From Pyrenopolyporus hunteri (Eukaryota > Ascomycota > Sordariomycetes > Xylariales > Hypoxylaceae): a stretch of DNA of 64,000 nucleotides. Shown piece after piece: positions 1 through 11,657 of this stretch. The notes below the pieces were generated by a model that ran no database searches, had not been told where the DNA came from, and saw only the letters and a program-made list of their open reading frames with translations. The stretch covers positions 1,178,001-1,242,000 of the forward strand of contig CADCXC010000009.1 of the NCBI GenBank assembly GCA_902806595.1, written 5' to 3'. Each line of letters begins with the position of its first letter. Position 1 is the first letter of the stretch. A program made the position numbers and the translations under genes.

Positions 1-32
1 CTGATAACCCTAGGTCTTTTGCCCCTTTTATA

Positions 33-70
33 CCCTAACCCTAACCCCAACCCTAACTTTAACCCTGACC
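33..70. repeat. Degenerate telomere-type hexamer run
   Basis: About six consecutive near-copies of CCCTAA, including variants CCCCAA, CTTTAA and CCCTGA, lie 32 bases from the left edge. The C-rich strand reads 5' to 3' into the chromosome, which is the orientation of a left chromosome end. The copies are few and imperfect, so this is either the inner decayed edge of a telomere or an interstitial telomeric tract. The gene-poor, accessory character of the next 35 kb fits a subtelomere. Confidence 0.7.
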
Positions 71-1562
71 TATTCGCGTTTGAAGGAACGAATGTGATTG
101 AAACGGTTAAAAATCCTTCTCTATCATTATAAACAATAAACATTAAAAGCCTTTTTAAAGTCAAATCGATCAGTAGGAAAGAATAAATAAGTTAGTTCAG
201 GATGAGAACTACAAATTTTGCTAAGCTACCTAGGTACTTAAGAGGCCGAATAGGCGGTGGGATTACATATGAAGAAGTAAAGAATATCAACTAGAAATGC
301 ATCTATATCTACTTCAGTAGCTTACGTAGGAAAAGCCCGATTATCAGCTAGTGAGCGGCTTATACAGCATTACATGTAGACTCTTATCAGATTCCGCGAG
401 CTGTAGCAGCACCGCTAACCCCTACCACCCCGTCCCTCCCATCGCGGATGATCCGTCTCGAGAATAGCTTATGGTATATTCCGTGCTCAACTCTGGCAAC
501 ACGCTGAAGTCCCCGTTTCGACCTGCTTGCGATAGTTTCCCGAGGGGCTCTCCTTCGTAATCCTAGGTACCCCAGCCCATTTCTAACTTTCTTGCTAGCG
601 AGTCGGTATGCCGTTAGTTTCTACTCTCATATACCTCCAAGCCCGACATTATATTCCGTTAGACTCTTACCTCCTCTGCATATATTGCCCACCTATTATC
701 TAATAGTCTTGTTAATGTAGTCAAGTAAGATAACGGGAGATGAATTCCTCTTCAAGCCTTTACATATAGCATCACCCGCATACATATATATCTCCAGGCC
801 AATACGGTAAATACCGAATTGGGCCAGGGGTAGCTACCTAGTCAAGCTAGTCAATACGAACGTCATCGTGTGAACTAGTGAGCCGGCGTCCCCAGCATTG
901 AGGGACCCCTCGTACGAACTAGTCTTAAAACAACCTCAGAAGCCGTGTTGAAGGAGCCGTAGGGCTGGGCGTTAATTTCGGCACTTGAGATACCATCAAC
1001 ACTGCAGCGTAATCACGGCATATGGAGGCATCCAAGACAGCGGCTACCTAAACCCCTGCCTCACATACTCATTCCCACTATGTATAGTCATAGTCTAACA
1101 CCATTTTCGCTCTCCAGAGTATCTTTCCGGGTTCCTGGCCCCTAGTAATGATATATTTGGATATATCCCTATATATGTACTCTGCGCGCCGTCATACCCC
1201 TATTTTCCGAGCCTATAAATACATAAAGTACCTAGATAGATACTTGAACATGGCATTCGCTCCGTAAAGACAGGCAGGTATATCGCTCTCTCCAATTCCA
1301 ATAAAGTATCGCACAAGCCCATGACGTGACGTTCGTAGAATCGCGTAACCATATCCAAAATCGCTTTCTGTTCGTTCGCTTTCTCGGTAGTGCGCCACCG
1401 AGCAAGCTTCATGTTATAATACAGTACAAGGAACCTAATTACCATCCCAAACCCCTTTTTATTTCACTTCGCCGTGAATCGTGCGCCGTGACCAAAATTT
1501 GGTAAGTTCCTAGATAGGTACCAGGTAGGTATGTAGACGCAATAACCCCGCGATCACGTCCC
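71..1562. other. Gene-free subtelomeric stretch
   Basis: I see no recognisable gene here. All frames are broken by frequent stops and the short ORFs resemble nothing I know. No helicase of the RecQ type found in some fungal subtelomeres is visible. A few AGGTA/TACCT motifs occur, for example near 225-240 and 1505-1530. Confidence 0.5.
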
Positions 1563-4500
1563 TTACCCCTGTCCCCCCGCAAGGAAAAAGTCAAGCTCCT
1601 TCCCCTGCCCGATAGCGTGCTCGTTCTCCGCGAGCTGCTCGAGGAGGCTTAAGAACGGGTCCTTATCTTCGCCAGGCGCGGTGCCCGCGCTGCTATTATG
1701 GCTTTTTGCCCCGGGGCTCGGAGCGGCCGTGACGTGGGAGGACTGCTTCCGCTGGTCTTCATCGTGGTGCCAGGGCGTGGGGGAGGAGAAGGTATTGGTC
1801 GGCACGGTTCCGAACATCGGGTCATAGGTCGCGGCACCGAGACTGCTTTCGTTGTCGCCACTAGGGCTGGGAGTTGCATAGTGGTAGGACGGAGAGAACG
1901 GTGCTGGAGGTATGGATTCCATCTGTTGTTGTTGGGTTGGTTGGTGGGACGCGGGATCGAATCCTATTGATGATGGCGGGCGTGGCGCGTTATTAGTAAT
2001 TTGATTGTTCGTCGCCTCTTGTCTTTGTTGCGTCAATTGGGTGGTGTTTCCGGTGAGGCCATCCGTATGGGAAAATAGAGAGGTGGTATTTTGAAGCATC
2101 GACGGTGTCTGAGGAGCTACCGAGAAGGAGAAGTGTCGGGAGTGGGCGCTAGGGGTAGGTACTCCAGGAGACAGAGGTCCACTCCCAGCTGAATTTAGAG
2201 GTGTCATGCTTCTCATATCGGGTCGTCGCCGACCGAAGCTCGTAGTGATTCTTCGTTTTAGGCTCGGGCGTTCCGATTCCCCGCTTAGACGGGGCGAGTA
2301 TAACTCGGATCCTGAGTACATGTCTGTAGCGAGACCGACGGCAAAATCCGATGGACTAAGAGTCGCAGCATCAAAAGTAAACGGGCGGCCTCCTGGCCTC
2401 CGGATATTTGAATATCGGTCAAAGAAGTCTTCAAGGTTGAAAGCTGGGGAAAAGCGCATTGAGTTGTTCGCGAGGCTTTTGACTAGTTCCGCGTGTGCAC
2501 TATAGATGGTTTGTAACGTATCGCGCTGGTGTTGCACGATAGCCCACATATAGCTGAGATCATTCAATTGCTGTAGTTCTCGAGATAGAAACTCTGATGA
2601 CGATGATAGGACGCCCATACTCTCTCCCTCCCCATTCTTATTATAGTGTGCCCCGTGTATGTGGACTGTACCTGCGGTACATATGCAATAGCCAACGAAG
2701 GCGGGCCATTCGATAGACGCCATCTGCTTACCAAGTTCAACTAACTCGGCGATAGCATTGGCGTGCATAAAGCATATGTTGGTAGCTTCTATTTGCCAAG
2801 ATTGGTGTTGGCCTGTTCCAGCTAGTTCCGCAAGGTCGATCGGTAGGAATGGTCTGTATATGAGACAGTGAATGAGGTGGTAGACGAGCTTGCTCAGGAC
2901 CAGGATGGTCGAGTCGGGTTGTCCGAAGAGGGTGTCTACGCTTGAGAAGACGTCGGTAGTTCCAGAGGCCCATATTTCAAGGTCCTGTCTGATTTTGGAC
3001 AACTCGGAGAGAGCATGCCAAGGAAAGTGAGAATCTCCTTTGACACCGCCCGCCGCGAGGTATCTATTCGTAGTCCCTAGGATGCGGCTAATGTCGATGA
3101 GCATGCCGCTGCTTCCCTGTGACTTTCTCCCGTTACCTTGCATGTGTTGAAGGTTTGACCCGTTCTGAAAGAAGTCTCCTTCAACGGGCAAGGAGGACGA
3201 ACCCGGAGACCAACAGGGCAGGCGTAAAAGGATTGTTCGGTCGCTGATAAGACATGGCCGCTTCGAGCCGCACGCCATGAATCTATCGAGTAGATAACAC
3301 GTCCAAAACAGGCGTCTTCTCATTTCGCGTTCAACAGTTGTTATACGGGCTTGCAGGTCAATTTCCCGATGTAACTCGAGGGCTATAGCCATGCCGATGG
3401 CATTTGCTGGATAGGGTTGTCAGATTATAATAGGTTTAGAAGCTAAGCTAAGCCAAGCATTGAGAATCAGGATCGTTTAGCAACATACTCAGAAGCATAT
3501 ACGCCTTTTTACCCTTGCCCGCCGCCGTGTACGCGGTTACAAGGAGAAGAAGGGCTTGAAGTGCGTCGACGGATGGCTCGTCCGCATCAATCTCGCTCCT
3601 TGATCGCAATGCGTATTCTCCACTCGACTTAACAGCAGATTGATATCCGGTGGGACTTGCCGTGCATCTAGCAATTCTTAGTAAATAGCACCCTTACAGC
3701 CGTGAAAGAGAACCACACCTAGCAGCAACGGCGTAGACAGCGTATATTAGATAGCTAGGCAACTGGTTCAGTTGTAGCCTTTGTCGCACCGTCGACTCAT
3801 CGAGGATATGGTAGGGCTTGGCGTGGAACCGAGTAAAGTAAGTGTCAAGGAGTGCATCTATTTGCAAGCCTGGTGAGGGTTCGCTGGCGGTTGTGGGTGA
3901 GTATATTGCAGACTCGGAAGCTGTCTCTGCTGTCCGACTAATTTCTATAGCCGGTCGCTTCGATTTCGACTCGGGGGCTGATTCGACGTCCGCCGGGCCA
4001 GCGTTGGGACATGTCTCTTCCGCATTGGTAAGTGAAGGTTTCCCTATGCTGGACGAGGCATCCGCCTTTTTATGATCCTTAAGCTGAGCTTCTAAGCCAT
4101 CTACCCGCTTCAGCAACGCTTCTAACACATCCGTCTTGGGCCCTCTCTTCTTCGGCACGGCATCTGTAAGCCATTGGCATCATTAGTGCTGCTGCCCAGG
4201 TCCACTCTAAAAGGGGTCCTGTAAGGAGAACACACACCGGTCACTCACCGTATATACAGGCACATTGGAAGACCTGGCAGGCCTCACAGGATGGGCGTAA
4301 CCGATTGCATTTAATCTAATGTAGAAAACTAGTTGTTAGATCAAGAAGAGGCCCCGGGTAATTTGTTTGACCTGACTTCGTTAGCCTGAAGAGAGCCTTA
4401 CTTTCCGTTTCCGGCATGATTTGCAATTCATCGCTTCCCGTGGTTCGTTGCCCACACGGCGACTTGGTAGTCGTTCGATGCCGACTTGAGGTCGCGACAT
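1563..4500 (-). CDS. Zn2Cys6 fungal-specific transcription factor
   Basis: Predicted nuclear DNA-binding regulator of 877 aa in five exons: 4402-4500, 4249-4315, 3719-4163, 3489-3667 and 1563-3406 (minus strand). All four introns are 51-86 bp and the model closes in frame. Joining exons 1-3 gives a complete binuclear zinc cluster with the six cysteines at about residues 26, 29, 36, 43, 46 and 53, then a basic linker (KKRGPK) and a short coiled coil (about 70-85). The middle region carries the fungal-specific transcription factor domain, including an RRRLFWTCYLLDRF-type segment. The C-terminal third is a disordered Ser/Thr/Pro/Gln-rich tail. The intron between 4316 and 4401 splits the zinc cluster after CKSCRKRK. 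It is the first gene from the presumed telomere. Its targets are unknown; there is no adjacent pathway cluster. The start at 4500 could instead be the downstream in-frame Met at residue 24. Confidence 0.88.
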
Positions 4501-7500
4501 GATGATGGGCTGGATTCCTGGGATAGGCGCGACGCTCATGATTACTGATTTTTTTCTTCCGAGCGATTATGCCAAAGAGTAAGCGAGCGGCCTTCGAGTA
4601 GTCTTGCTTATGGGTCGTTGGTAAGAGCCGACAATGTTGTTGACCCGGCGCGACCAAGCTCTTTTCCTTTTCCTCTTTTATCCTACTTCTCTCTTCCTTA
4701 CTCCTAATCTCTCTCTCTATTGAAGTAGAGACTTGAGTTCGGTCGCGAATGAACCTCTCATCCTTTCCCTACGCCAAACCAATTGGCGATTTACTTCGTG
4801 GTTCCGCGTCAGATTGGCGTTATAGTATTCGCTGCATGTTGAATTGTACTTAGTACCGGTACGGACGCGCCCAATAATACTGCTGCTTTTCGATTCCCTA
4901 GGATTTGGAGACACGGAAAGACATGGCGGAGAACGACTAATAAGAGGAAGAACGGCTCATGGCCGCGCAATGCACGTTGAAATTTGTGGTGCTTCGTTCA
5001 GATGGGAAAATATGGGGCGTACATGGTAGTTCGTGCGGAGAGACAGTGAGATGTGGGAGACGGGCTCGCGAACGATTGGGTTTAGTGACCTACTTCTAGC
5101 CTGCTAACATTCTACGGAGGGTCTCAGCAAAAGACCTACTCCTGGCACGGGTCCTTTCTCATTATCCACTCGGCTCGTGAGGCCCTTGTCATTGCGGGAC
5201 CTGATGGGGCACCTGGGGCTGCTGGGGTAGGCTACAGGGGGAGCTGGGAGCACACTAGAAGCGTGGAATTGGGATTGGTTGCGAACCCGGACCAAGGAGT
5301 CGGAAAGCCACCAGAAAGGGGTTCTTGCAGACTTCAATCCCGGCCCATGCTTGAATAAGAGGGGCCGGTCGCCGTCACGACAGCCCTGAGCTTAATACTA
5401 TTCAGCTTAGAACCTAACATTATACGCAATGCGGAGGCTAGACAACGGAGAAAAGATCCAGAAGAGTTGGAGGTGGCGGTTGGTTTTTGGCGGGGGATCA
5501 TCGAGAGAAGCAACTTGGATTCTTCAAGTAGTATGCCACGTGCAAGAGACAACGGCTTCGTTACTTGCGCACCAATGGAAATCGATTTCTCTCGACCTCC
5601 CTGACCTTTACTAACAGTCATATCCTGGAACTTGAAGCCGTAGAAGCGCCGACTCCACCGCTCCAAGAATTGACAAAAGCGCCAACGTCGCTGATAGCTC
5701 TTGTCATCATAATCTATTGAGAGTTAGCAACTTAGCGACTTGTGGTTCCTGCTACCTGTATTATACGGCTGGAATTTCTTTAGCTAGTAACTCCTAGATA
5801 GGTGGGCGATTCGTCGGCGTGGTCTGCCGTGTGGGAAGTCACTTAGATCTACCTAGGCTAGGTGTGCTGTGGCTTGAACTGTCTATAGCGAGACGTTTCC
5901 TAGCTATCGCCGAGTTTCTAGTGGCATCGCATCTATGTTGATTAGACCTTGGGGCTGTTCAAAAATATGCTATGCTGGAAATATAGCCTCAGTAGCCGGC
6001 TTGGCGTATTTTCAACCGAGACCTGGACTTGCGCGATCTGGACTGATCTCCGACGCTCCTCAGCTAGGTGAGTAACGCAGCGGCGGGATATAAACCGTTC
6101 GACATTGGTCGTAACGACCGGTGGATATGGGCTTTGGAAACACCGCGTTTCTCTGGTATATTAAGCTAGGTCTAGTGGCTGAGATGGGGCCATCACGGCC
6201 CTACAGGCTCCCGGGGTTAAGTAATTGTTGGCGGGTAAGTATGCAGGCACACGGAATCTTCCATGTCGATCCTATCCGGGAGTGTACAGCTAGAATTATA
6301 TGGGCTTATACAGCTTTGTTGTTCTCTAGATGTCTAGGCGTGAGCGTTCCCGGCCTCTGGGACCTCGCCCGGTGTAATCCACTCCAAGTTCTTTGAGTTA
6401 AGCTACTCCGTGGCGTCGCGACTTCGGAAATCGTCGGTGGATAGGCGACTTATCATTGTCAGATTGGCCCTCCTTGCTTACTGTAGCATGTGGCGAGAGG
6501 TTTCACCGCGTTCATTGGCTATGGATTGACAGAAAGCCCCGAATGTTTGGACCATCGTTATCAGCACAGATGACTATAGGTCTGGTGCTGAGTGTATTAT
6601 GAGACGTGTCCGGAGAGATTACATGTAGAATGTACTGAAACTAGGTAGATGGCCTGTGTCGAGTGCTTATCTGGTAGCTACCTCCCTGTGCTATTCCTAT
6701 GGAGTAACATAGCAATTGGCAGACCAGAAGCAAGAGGAGCGTTCATTCCGGTCCGGGCCATGGGGGAATATTGAAAACGATGGTCTTTAACCAGGCAGGT
6801 CTACCCGGCAATCTGATGGCACGAATTTGGGGTACCGATTTAAGAATAATGACGCCGGAACGTGTTGTACGGCGAATGTCCAAATGAAGTCTGAGCAGTT
6901 TCCTATTGTCGCGGTCCAAGAAGCTGTGCTCATTAGACTCGGTGAGATCGACGTCCTATCGAGGGCGGATACCGACAGTCTGGAAGCGGTGGTGCTAACC
7001 GGCGGAATCCAGCGTTGGTGCATCTATGAGTTAATATTTAAGACAGCTCAGAAGCGTTGGAGAACCCGAACTGACGTTGGTGGCATGATATATTGTAGGC
7101 ACCTCAAGTGTCGCAAAACCCGTACCATAGTCGAGCTGAAGAACCAATCCGATCCGAACTTCGAGATCCTTTCGGGCATGGAGATATACAGGGTTCTCCA
7201 GCACATCTCGTAAGATGCAGATCCAAGTCGCTGAAATACACACCTACCACATACATCCACATATGTGTTGGATATATCTAGATCGCAAATTGTGGACCTC
7301 GATCGCGATAATAGCGCGTATCGTATCGGATATAGGATACTGTATCTGATTCGGATCTTTAAGGCCCATCTCGGAGGAAGAGGCGGATGTGTATTCCGGA
7401 AGTTGCTAAAGGCAAGGGTTAGGTCCTACAAGTACGAGACGACGCCGCTGTAGGTGCTGCAAATTGGGAAGAGGGCAGCGGGTTAATGCTCGCCGATAGA

Positions 7501-9392
7501 AGACCCGAGCGCCCCTCTTTATCGAATGCCGTTTATTTGCACTCTTCTTTGAAATAATATGCATTTATCATGCACACACAGGGATAAAGGGGCGCGTATT
7601 CATCTTCACGTATATATACAGGTACCTAGGTACTTAGATGGATAAGACACTGAGGGGCGTGGCGTGCGTATTGTTCTCTTCGCTTATATTCTTAAGCCTT
7701 TCTTTTTTCCCTTTTTCCATCTCAGAGAAGATCCTTATTACGATTTCGTGCGTCCAAAAAATCACATCATTCTGCCCCCATCGACCAAGGTTTAAAATCA
7801 GACGATATGACTTCAATATTATAAACCCGTGCTTGTTTCCCCTGCCCGAACCATGCAACCCTCGGTTCCTTAGCCGTGACAACGTTGGTTACTTAGATTG
7901 GTGACAGATCCGGAGGCCAAACCCAGCCTGATTAACAGCAATGCGCAATATTGACATGTTCCACCTGCGTCACGTACGCCAGGTAGAAGTCGAACGACAA
8001 CCCCCCCATCCCCCACAGGAGGAACAACAGGACGTGGGAAGATTTGACAGATTGATCCCCTCTCGTGGGCTCGGACTCGGGAGAGACGCTGTGGAGCATC
8101 AAAACTCCCTCCTTCTTCCCGCATCGTCTCGATGTGTGTATACATATACATACCACCTATGCGCGCAACCCTGTCTTCCCCCTGCGGCAGGCTGCATGCG
8201 GCTTCGGCTCCAGAAGTACATACAATACCACTCGGCCACCTACGTAGGTACATTTGGTATATAACCTGGCATTCAGGCTCTACGGTGAAAGCCTCCATAT
8301 CATGGCACATATGGATATAATCTATATGAAGCAGCCCGCCAAACTGGCTTATAGGAAAATTCGCATCATGCACGACGTTCTCGAGGCGTTGTTATGACCC
8401 CATAGGCCAACGCTCAGGTATCCGTGGGCTATATCAGACATACCTGGATGATATATGGGATTATATTGGCCCAAACATATATATATACCTGCAACCGGCC
8501 GCGCCAACCCACGCAGCAATAGACTTCGATGACTTAGAATTCGCGAGTTTTTCAGGTAGTATTTCTCAGGTCCATCCATACCAGTGCAGCTCACATTCGG
8601 CAGCCACCCGGGGAATTGTCCCGGATCATATGTATGTAATTCAAAGGTCGCATCAACGAAAATCACCTCCCAAACTCTGACAAAGCCCCGAGCTACATGT
8701 AAGTCAATGCCGCCGATTATCCTGCTTTATCGTATTTCTAGCAAGATTTCAACGGTGTCGCCCGATGGAAATGGTAGGGTACCACAAGGCGCGGGTGGCA
8801 AGGGATCCTAGAAAGCTTGACGACAACACTGGCTGCTTGTTGTTGCACAAGTACGTCAAATGTTTTCGACACTTGTTTACACGCGTGTACCTAGTTGTTT
8901 GGTATTCACAATATGTCGCCAGACTATAGCAAGTGTAAACGTAGACTTAGACTTGTAAGCGTAGTACCACTCGACCTTTAATGCCCCTAGGAACTAGTAA
9001 ACGAGGAAAATTCTAATCCAATTGAAGCTAGTAGTTGTAGATGGCTTCTAGAGTCTAATGAATTTCCCGTATTAAGCGCTAGCACGCGACCCGCGTTGCT
9101 AGCAGCATCGACCCGCAGGGATCGGGGCGCATAACTACCTACCTAGGTAAACAAAAGGGGCGCAGACAGTACACATGGTAGAGGTAACCAGCGTGGGGTG
9201 TTCGTTCGACTAGGTCTCCGCGAGACGGGTCCCCAGCCTGGGGAGGCAGTTAGGTAGTCTAAAGTCGGAAAGAATTCGTCTAATCGCATCATACACGGTA
9301 GGTAAACGGTGATCTGCATATACCTAATCCAAGATTCAACCCTATACATTCGAATTCTAACCGATACTCTCCGGGGTATATGTGCGACTCCT
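4501..9392. other. Long intergenic stretch, nothing recognised
   Basis: About 4.9 kb with only short, unrelated ORFs on both strands. The longest, 7870-8373 minus and 6827-7213 plus, have no motif, signal peptide or family resemblance that I can see, and they overlap ORFs on the other strand. Palindromic TACCTAGGTA-type motifs occur at 7621-7633 and near 9136. It may hide decayed genes, but none can be named. Confidence 0.4.
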
Positions 9393-11657
9393 CTAAAACA
9401 TCCCCTGGCCACTCGCTAGCCGTACAAAGCTATAGGGTACATTTTGGCCAACAAGTAGCCTAAGGGTCTCTACCGTTGTAAAAGCCGTTGTGTCCGCTAC
9501 GCCGTATGCGGCATAACCACTCTGCTCGGCAACCGCCCTTGGATCTCCTTTCCTCGGTCCATCAGCGAGATCAAGGAAAACCTTGCGAATTTGTGTCGAA
9601 GAGCCTCGGGATCCTCCAAAGACACGAATGAGCATCCCGACAATGTTCGATTTCTCGGGCCCTAGAGCGGATATGATTACAAACGGACTGGCTTTGTCGC
9701 GTACCATCCTTGCCCGCTGGAGGCTCTCTAGACTATTAAAGGGTTCTACTTCGAGATCGCTAGCAAGATTAGGGGGTGTCTTGAAGCCGGCAGTGTATAC
9801 TTTTCCGATTCGGAGCGCCTTCAGCGCGTACATAGCCGACGCGGCTTCGTCGCCGTTCGTGGCTAAAACAACCGCTGCACGACCAGAGTAAGCCGAAGGC
9901 GCAAGATCGCGCGTTAAAGTGCTGACAATACCGCGCCAATTTGCGTTGTCGAAAACTAGCGTCGAGGTCGCCGGCAGCCCGCTGCGACTGCCAATCCCAG
10001 AACCAGGGGGGGTGTCGCCGGCTCGGTCAGAACCAGAGGGAGTCGTGGGGAGTGCCGAAGTTGGTGGGGACGATGATCGAGATTGGACAACGATGGTATC
10101 AACCATGCCGATCGTGCGAGCTGCTTCAGTGAGCGATGGGCCCAATCCATTATCAAGCCTCGCAAAGAAAGGGCTGTTGTGCATGAGACTTGCTAAGGAT
10201 ACTGGCGGACTTAAATATGCTCCGCCGAAGGATCTCTGGTTGCACAAGGCTTCTACGCAACTGGGGCCCTCCGTGTGCCTTTCAACAACAGCAAACTGAT
10301 GCGGTAGCCCAAGCTCATTAAAGCACTTTTCGTAGAAAGGCGCGTAAGGAGTCGCAATGCGGGAAAATGGGCTGCTGATCCCATAGAGGCTCTTCTTTGG
10401 GAGTTGGCCGAGCAACGACAAGGCGGCATTTATCTCGGCGGCGCTCATCTGGCCCGGCGCGGCGATAATCGGAAGGAGTGGGTGAGTGATAGGGGTGAAG
10501 ACCTTATTGAGAGTTCTTGAAAATTGACCGGTCTCGCCCATGTTGACCGCCGATAAAGGGGGTGAGCCCGGATATTCGCTTCGAATCTTGGATCGGAAGT
10601 ATTCCAACTCGAAATTCTCGTTGTGGTCGTTGATTATCGCTATCATTTTAATGATATCCGCGTATTTCCGGGACTCGAGGAAGATGGACTCGGCTTGAGG
10701 AGAAGGCCACTTGAATGTGCCAGAAAAATCGTGAAAAGCGGACATAACGCGACTGCTCCCTCGCTTTTCGTACAGCTTGCGGCGGATATGTTCCGGAAGC
10801 CAGAGTTCAACGTCGATGTACTCAACACCCCATTGAATCGCCCGAAAGAGGTATTCGTAGTATAAGTCAGGGTCGTCCATAGGAAAACGACCATTTTCCC
10901 TGGTGCATCTCGTCGTGAAGATAATAGGCAATTCAGTCCTCTGGCGTAACAGCATGACCTGTTCGCCAACATAGCTTAGACTAGGTACCGCCGCGAAGCT
11001 ACCGTCGCTTAGAGGCTCCTTGAGTAGATCAACACGCAGTTCTACAGCATCAGCACCAACCGTGAGGATATCTATGTTAGGAAGAGCAGCCCGGACGTCG
11101 GGGAATGTAGTCGAGATGAAGTAGGTGCGCGGCTTGGACATAAGCGCATCGTGATAATTGATCTGGCCGAGAGTGAAGGAAATAAAACGAGCCAAATCCC
11201 GGCGGGAGAACGTCGATTCGGTATATAAGAATTCGTAGTCGCACTGCGCGGATATATGAGGATCTGGGGGCATCCCGAGATTGGCACAGTGGGCATTAAT
11301 CGCAACCACGGCTTCTCGGTTTCGTGAAGAAATGTCGATTTTGGCGCTCGATAAAGCTATCCCAAGTACCAATTCCTGCTCTACGGAAGTTATGCCCAGA
11401 AAGCTGTCGGCCATGCGATACGGTTTTCCCAAGACGTCGGCGAAAACCGATACTATGCTCTCCTGACCGGGGTCGTAGATGATGACAGCTGTTCGAGTGT
11501 CGCCCTTCTGTAGCCCACTGGTCGTCTTGGCCCCGTTCATGGCTAACGAGCGCGCAGTCCCATCTATGTCCATCTCTAGGGGTGGAATCGTCGCGCCGGT
11601 ACTGCCAAGCGCGCAGGCCGGCGCGGGAGCCTGGTGAAGCTGTTGGACTGTCGCCAT
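9393..11657 (-). CDS. qutR: Quinate repressor-like (AROM-derived) protein
   Basis: Single-exon 754 aa protein resembling the quinate-pathway repressor QUTR, which arose from the C-terminal domains of the pentafunctional AROM protein. Residues about 55-170 look like a decayed shikimate-kinase domain with no P-loop. Residues about 175-400 form a type I 3-dehydroquinate dehydratase domain that keeps the expected catalytic residues: E206/R208/D210, R250, H309 in SAFHDFSGT and K337 in ADIIKMI. Residues about 420-750 are shikimate-dehydrogenase-like, but the catalytic-lysine loop is replaced (FGGAYLSPPVSLAS), the Asn of the AVNTIV motif is Asp, and the glycine-rich NADP loop is altered. A Ser/Pro/Gly-rich insert (about 525-566) interrupts this domain. 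An in-frame stop lies just upstream of the ATG, which supports the start. No quinate-utilisation enzyme, permease or activator gene is adjacent. I infer a regulatory rather than biosynthetic role. Confidence 0.85.
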   Translation of the reverse strand: MATVQQLHQAPAPACALGSTGATIPPLEMDIDGTARSLAMNGAKTTSGLQKGDTRTAVIIYDPGQESIVSVFADVLGKPYRMADSFLGITSVEQELVLGIALSSAKIDISSRNREAVVAINAHCANLGMPPDPHISAQCDYEFLYTESTFSRRDLARFISFTLGQINYHDALMSKPRTYFISTTFPDVRAALPNIDILTVGADAVELRVDLLKEPLSDGSFAAVPSLSYVGEQVMLLRQRTELPIIFTTRCTRENGRFPMDDPDLYYEYLFRAIQWGVEYIDVELWLPEHIRRKLYEKRGSSRVMSAFHDFSGTFKWPSPQAESIFLESRKYADIIKMIAIINDHNENFELEYFRSKIRSEYPGSPPLSAVNMGETGQFSRTLNKVFTPITHPLLPIIAAPGQMSAAEINAALSLLGQLPKKSLYGISSPFSRIATPYAPFYEKCFNELGLPHQFAVVERHTEGPSCVEALCNQRSFGGAYLSPPVSLASLMHNSPFFARLDNGLGPSLTEAARTIGMVDTIVVQSRSSSPPTSALPTTPSGSDRAGDTPPGSGIGSRSGLPATSTLVFDNANWRGIVSTLTRDLAPSAYSGRAAVVLATNGDEAASAMYALKALRIGKVYTAGFKTPPNLASDLEVEPFNSLESLQRARMVRDKASPFVIISALGPEKSNIVGMLIRVFGGSRGSSTQIRKVFLDLADGPRKGDPRAVAEQSGYAAYGVADTTAFTTVETLRLLVGQNVPYSFVRLASGQGMF

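Noticed and set aside
6827..7213. 128-codon plus-strand ORF
   Set aside because: No family resemblance, and frames on the other strand are equally open; there is not enough to call a gene.
7870..8373. 167-codon minus-strand ORF
   Set aside because: It overlaps several other ORFs, is made of low-quality sequence with palindromic motifs, and has no recognisable domain or splice context.
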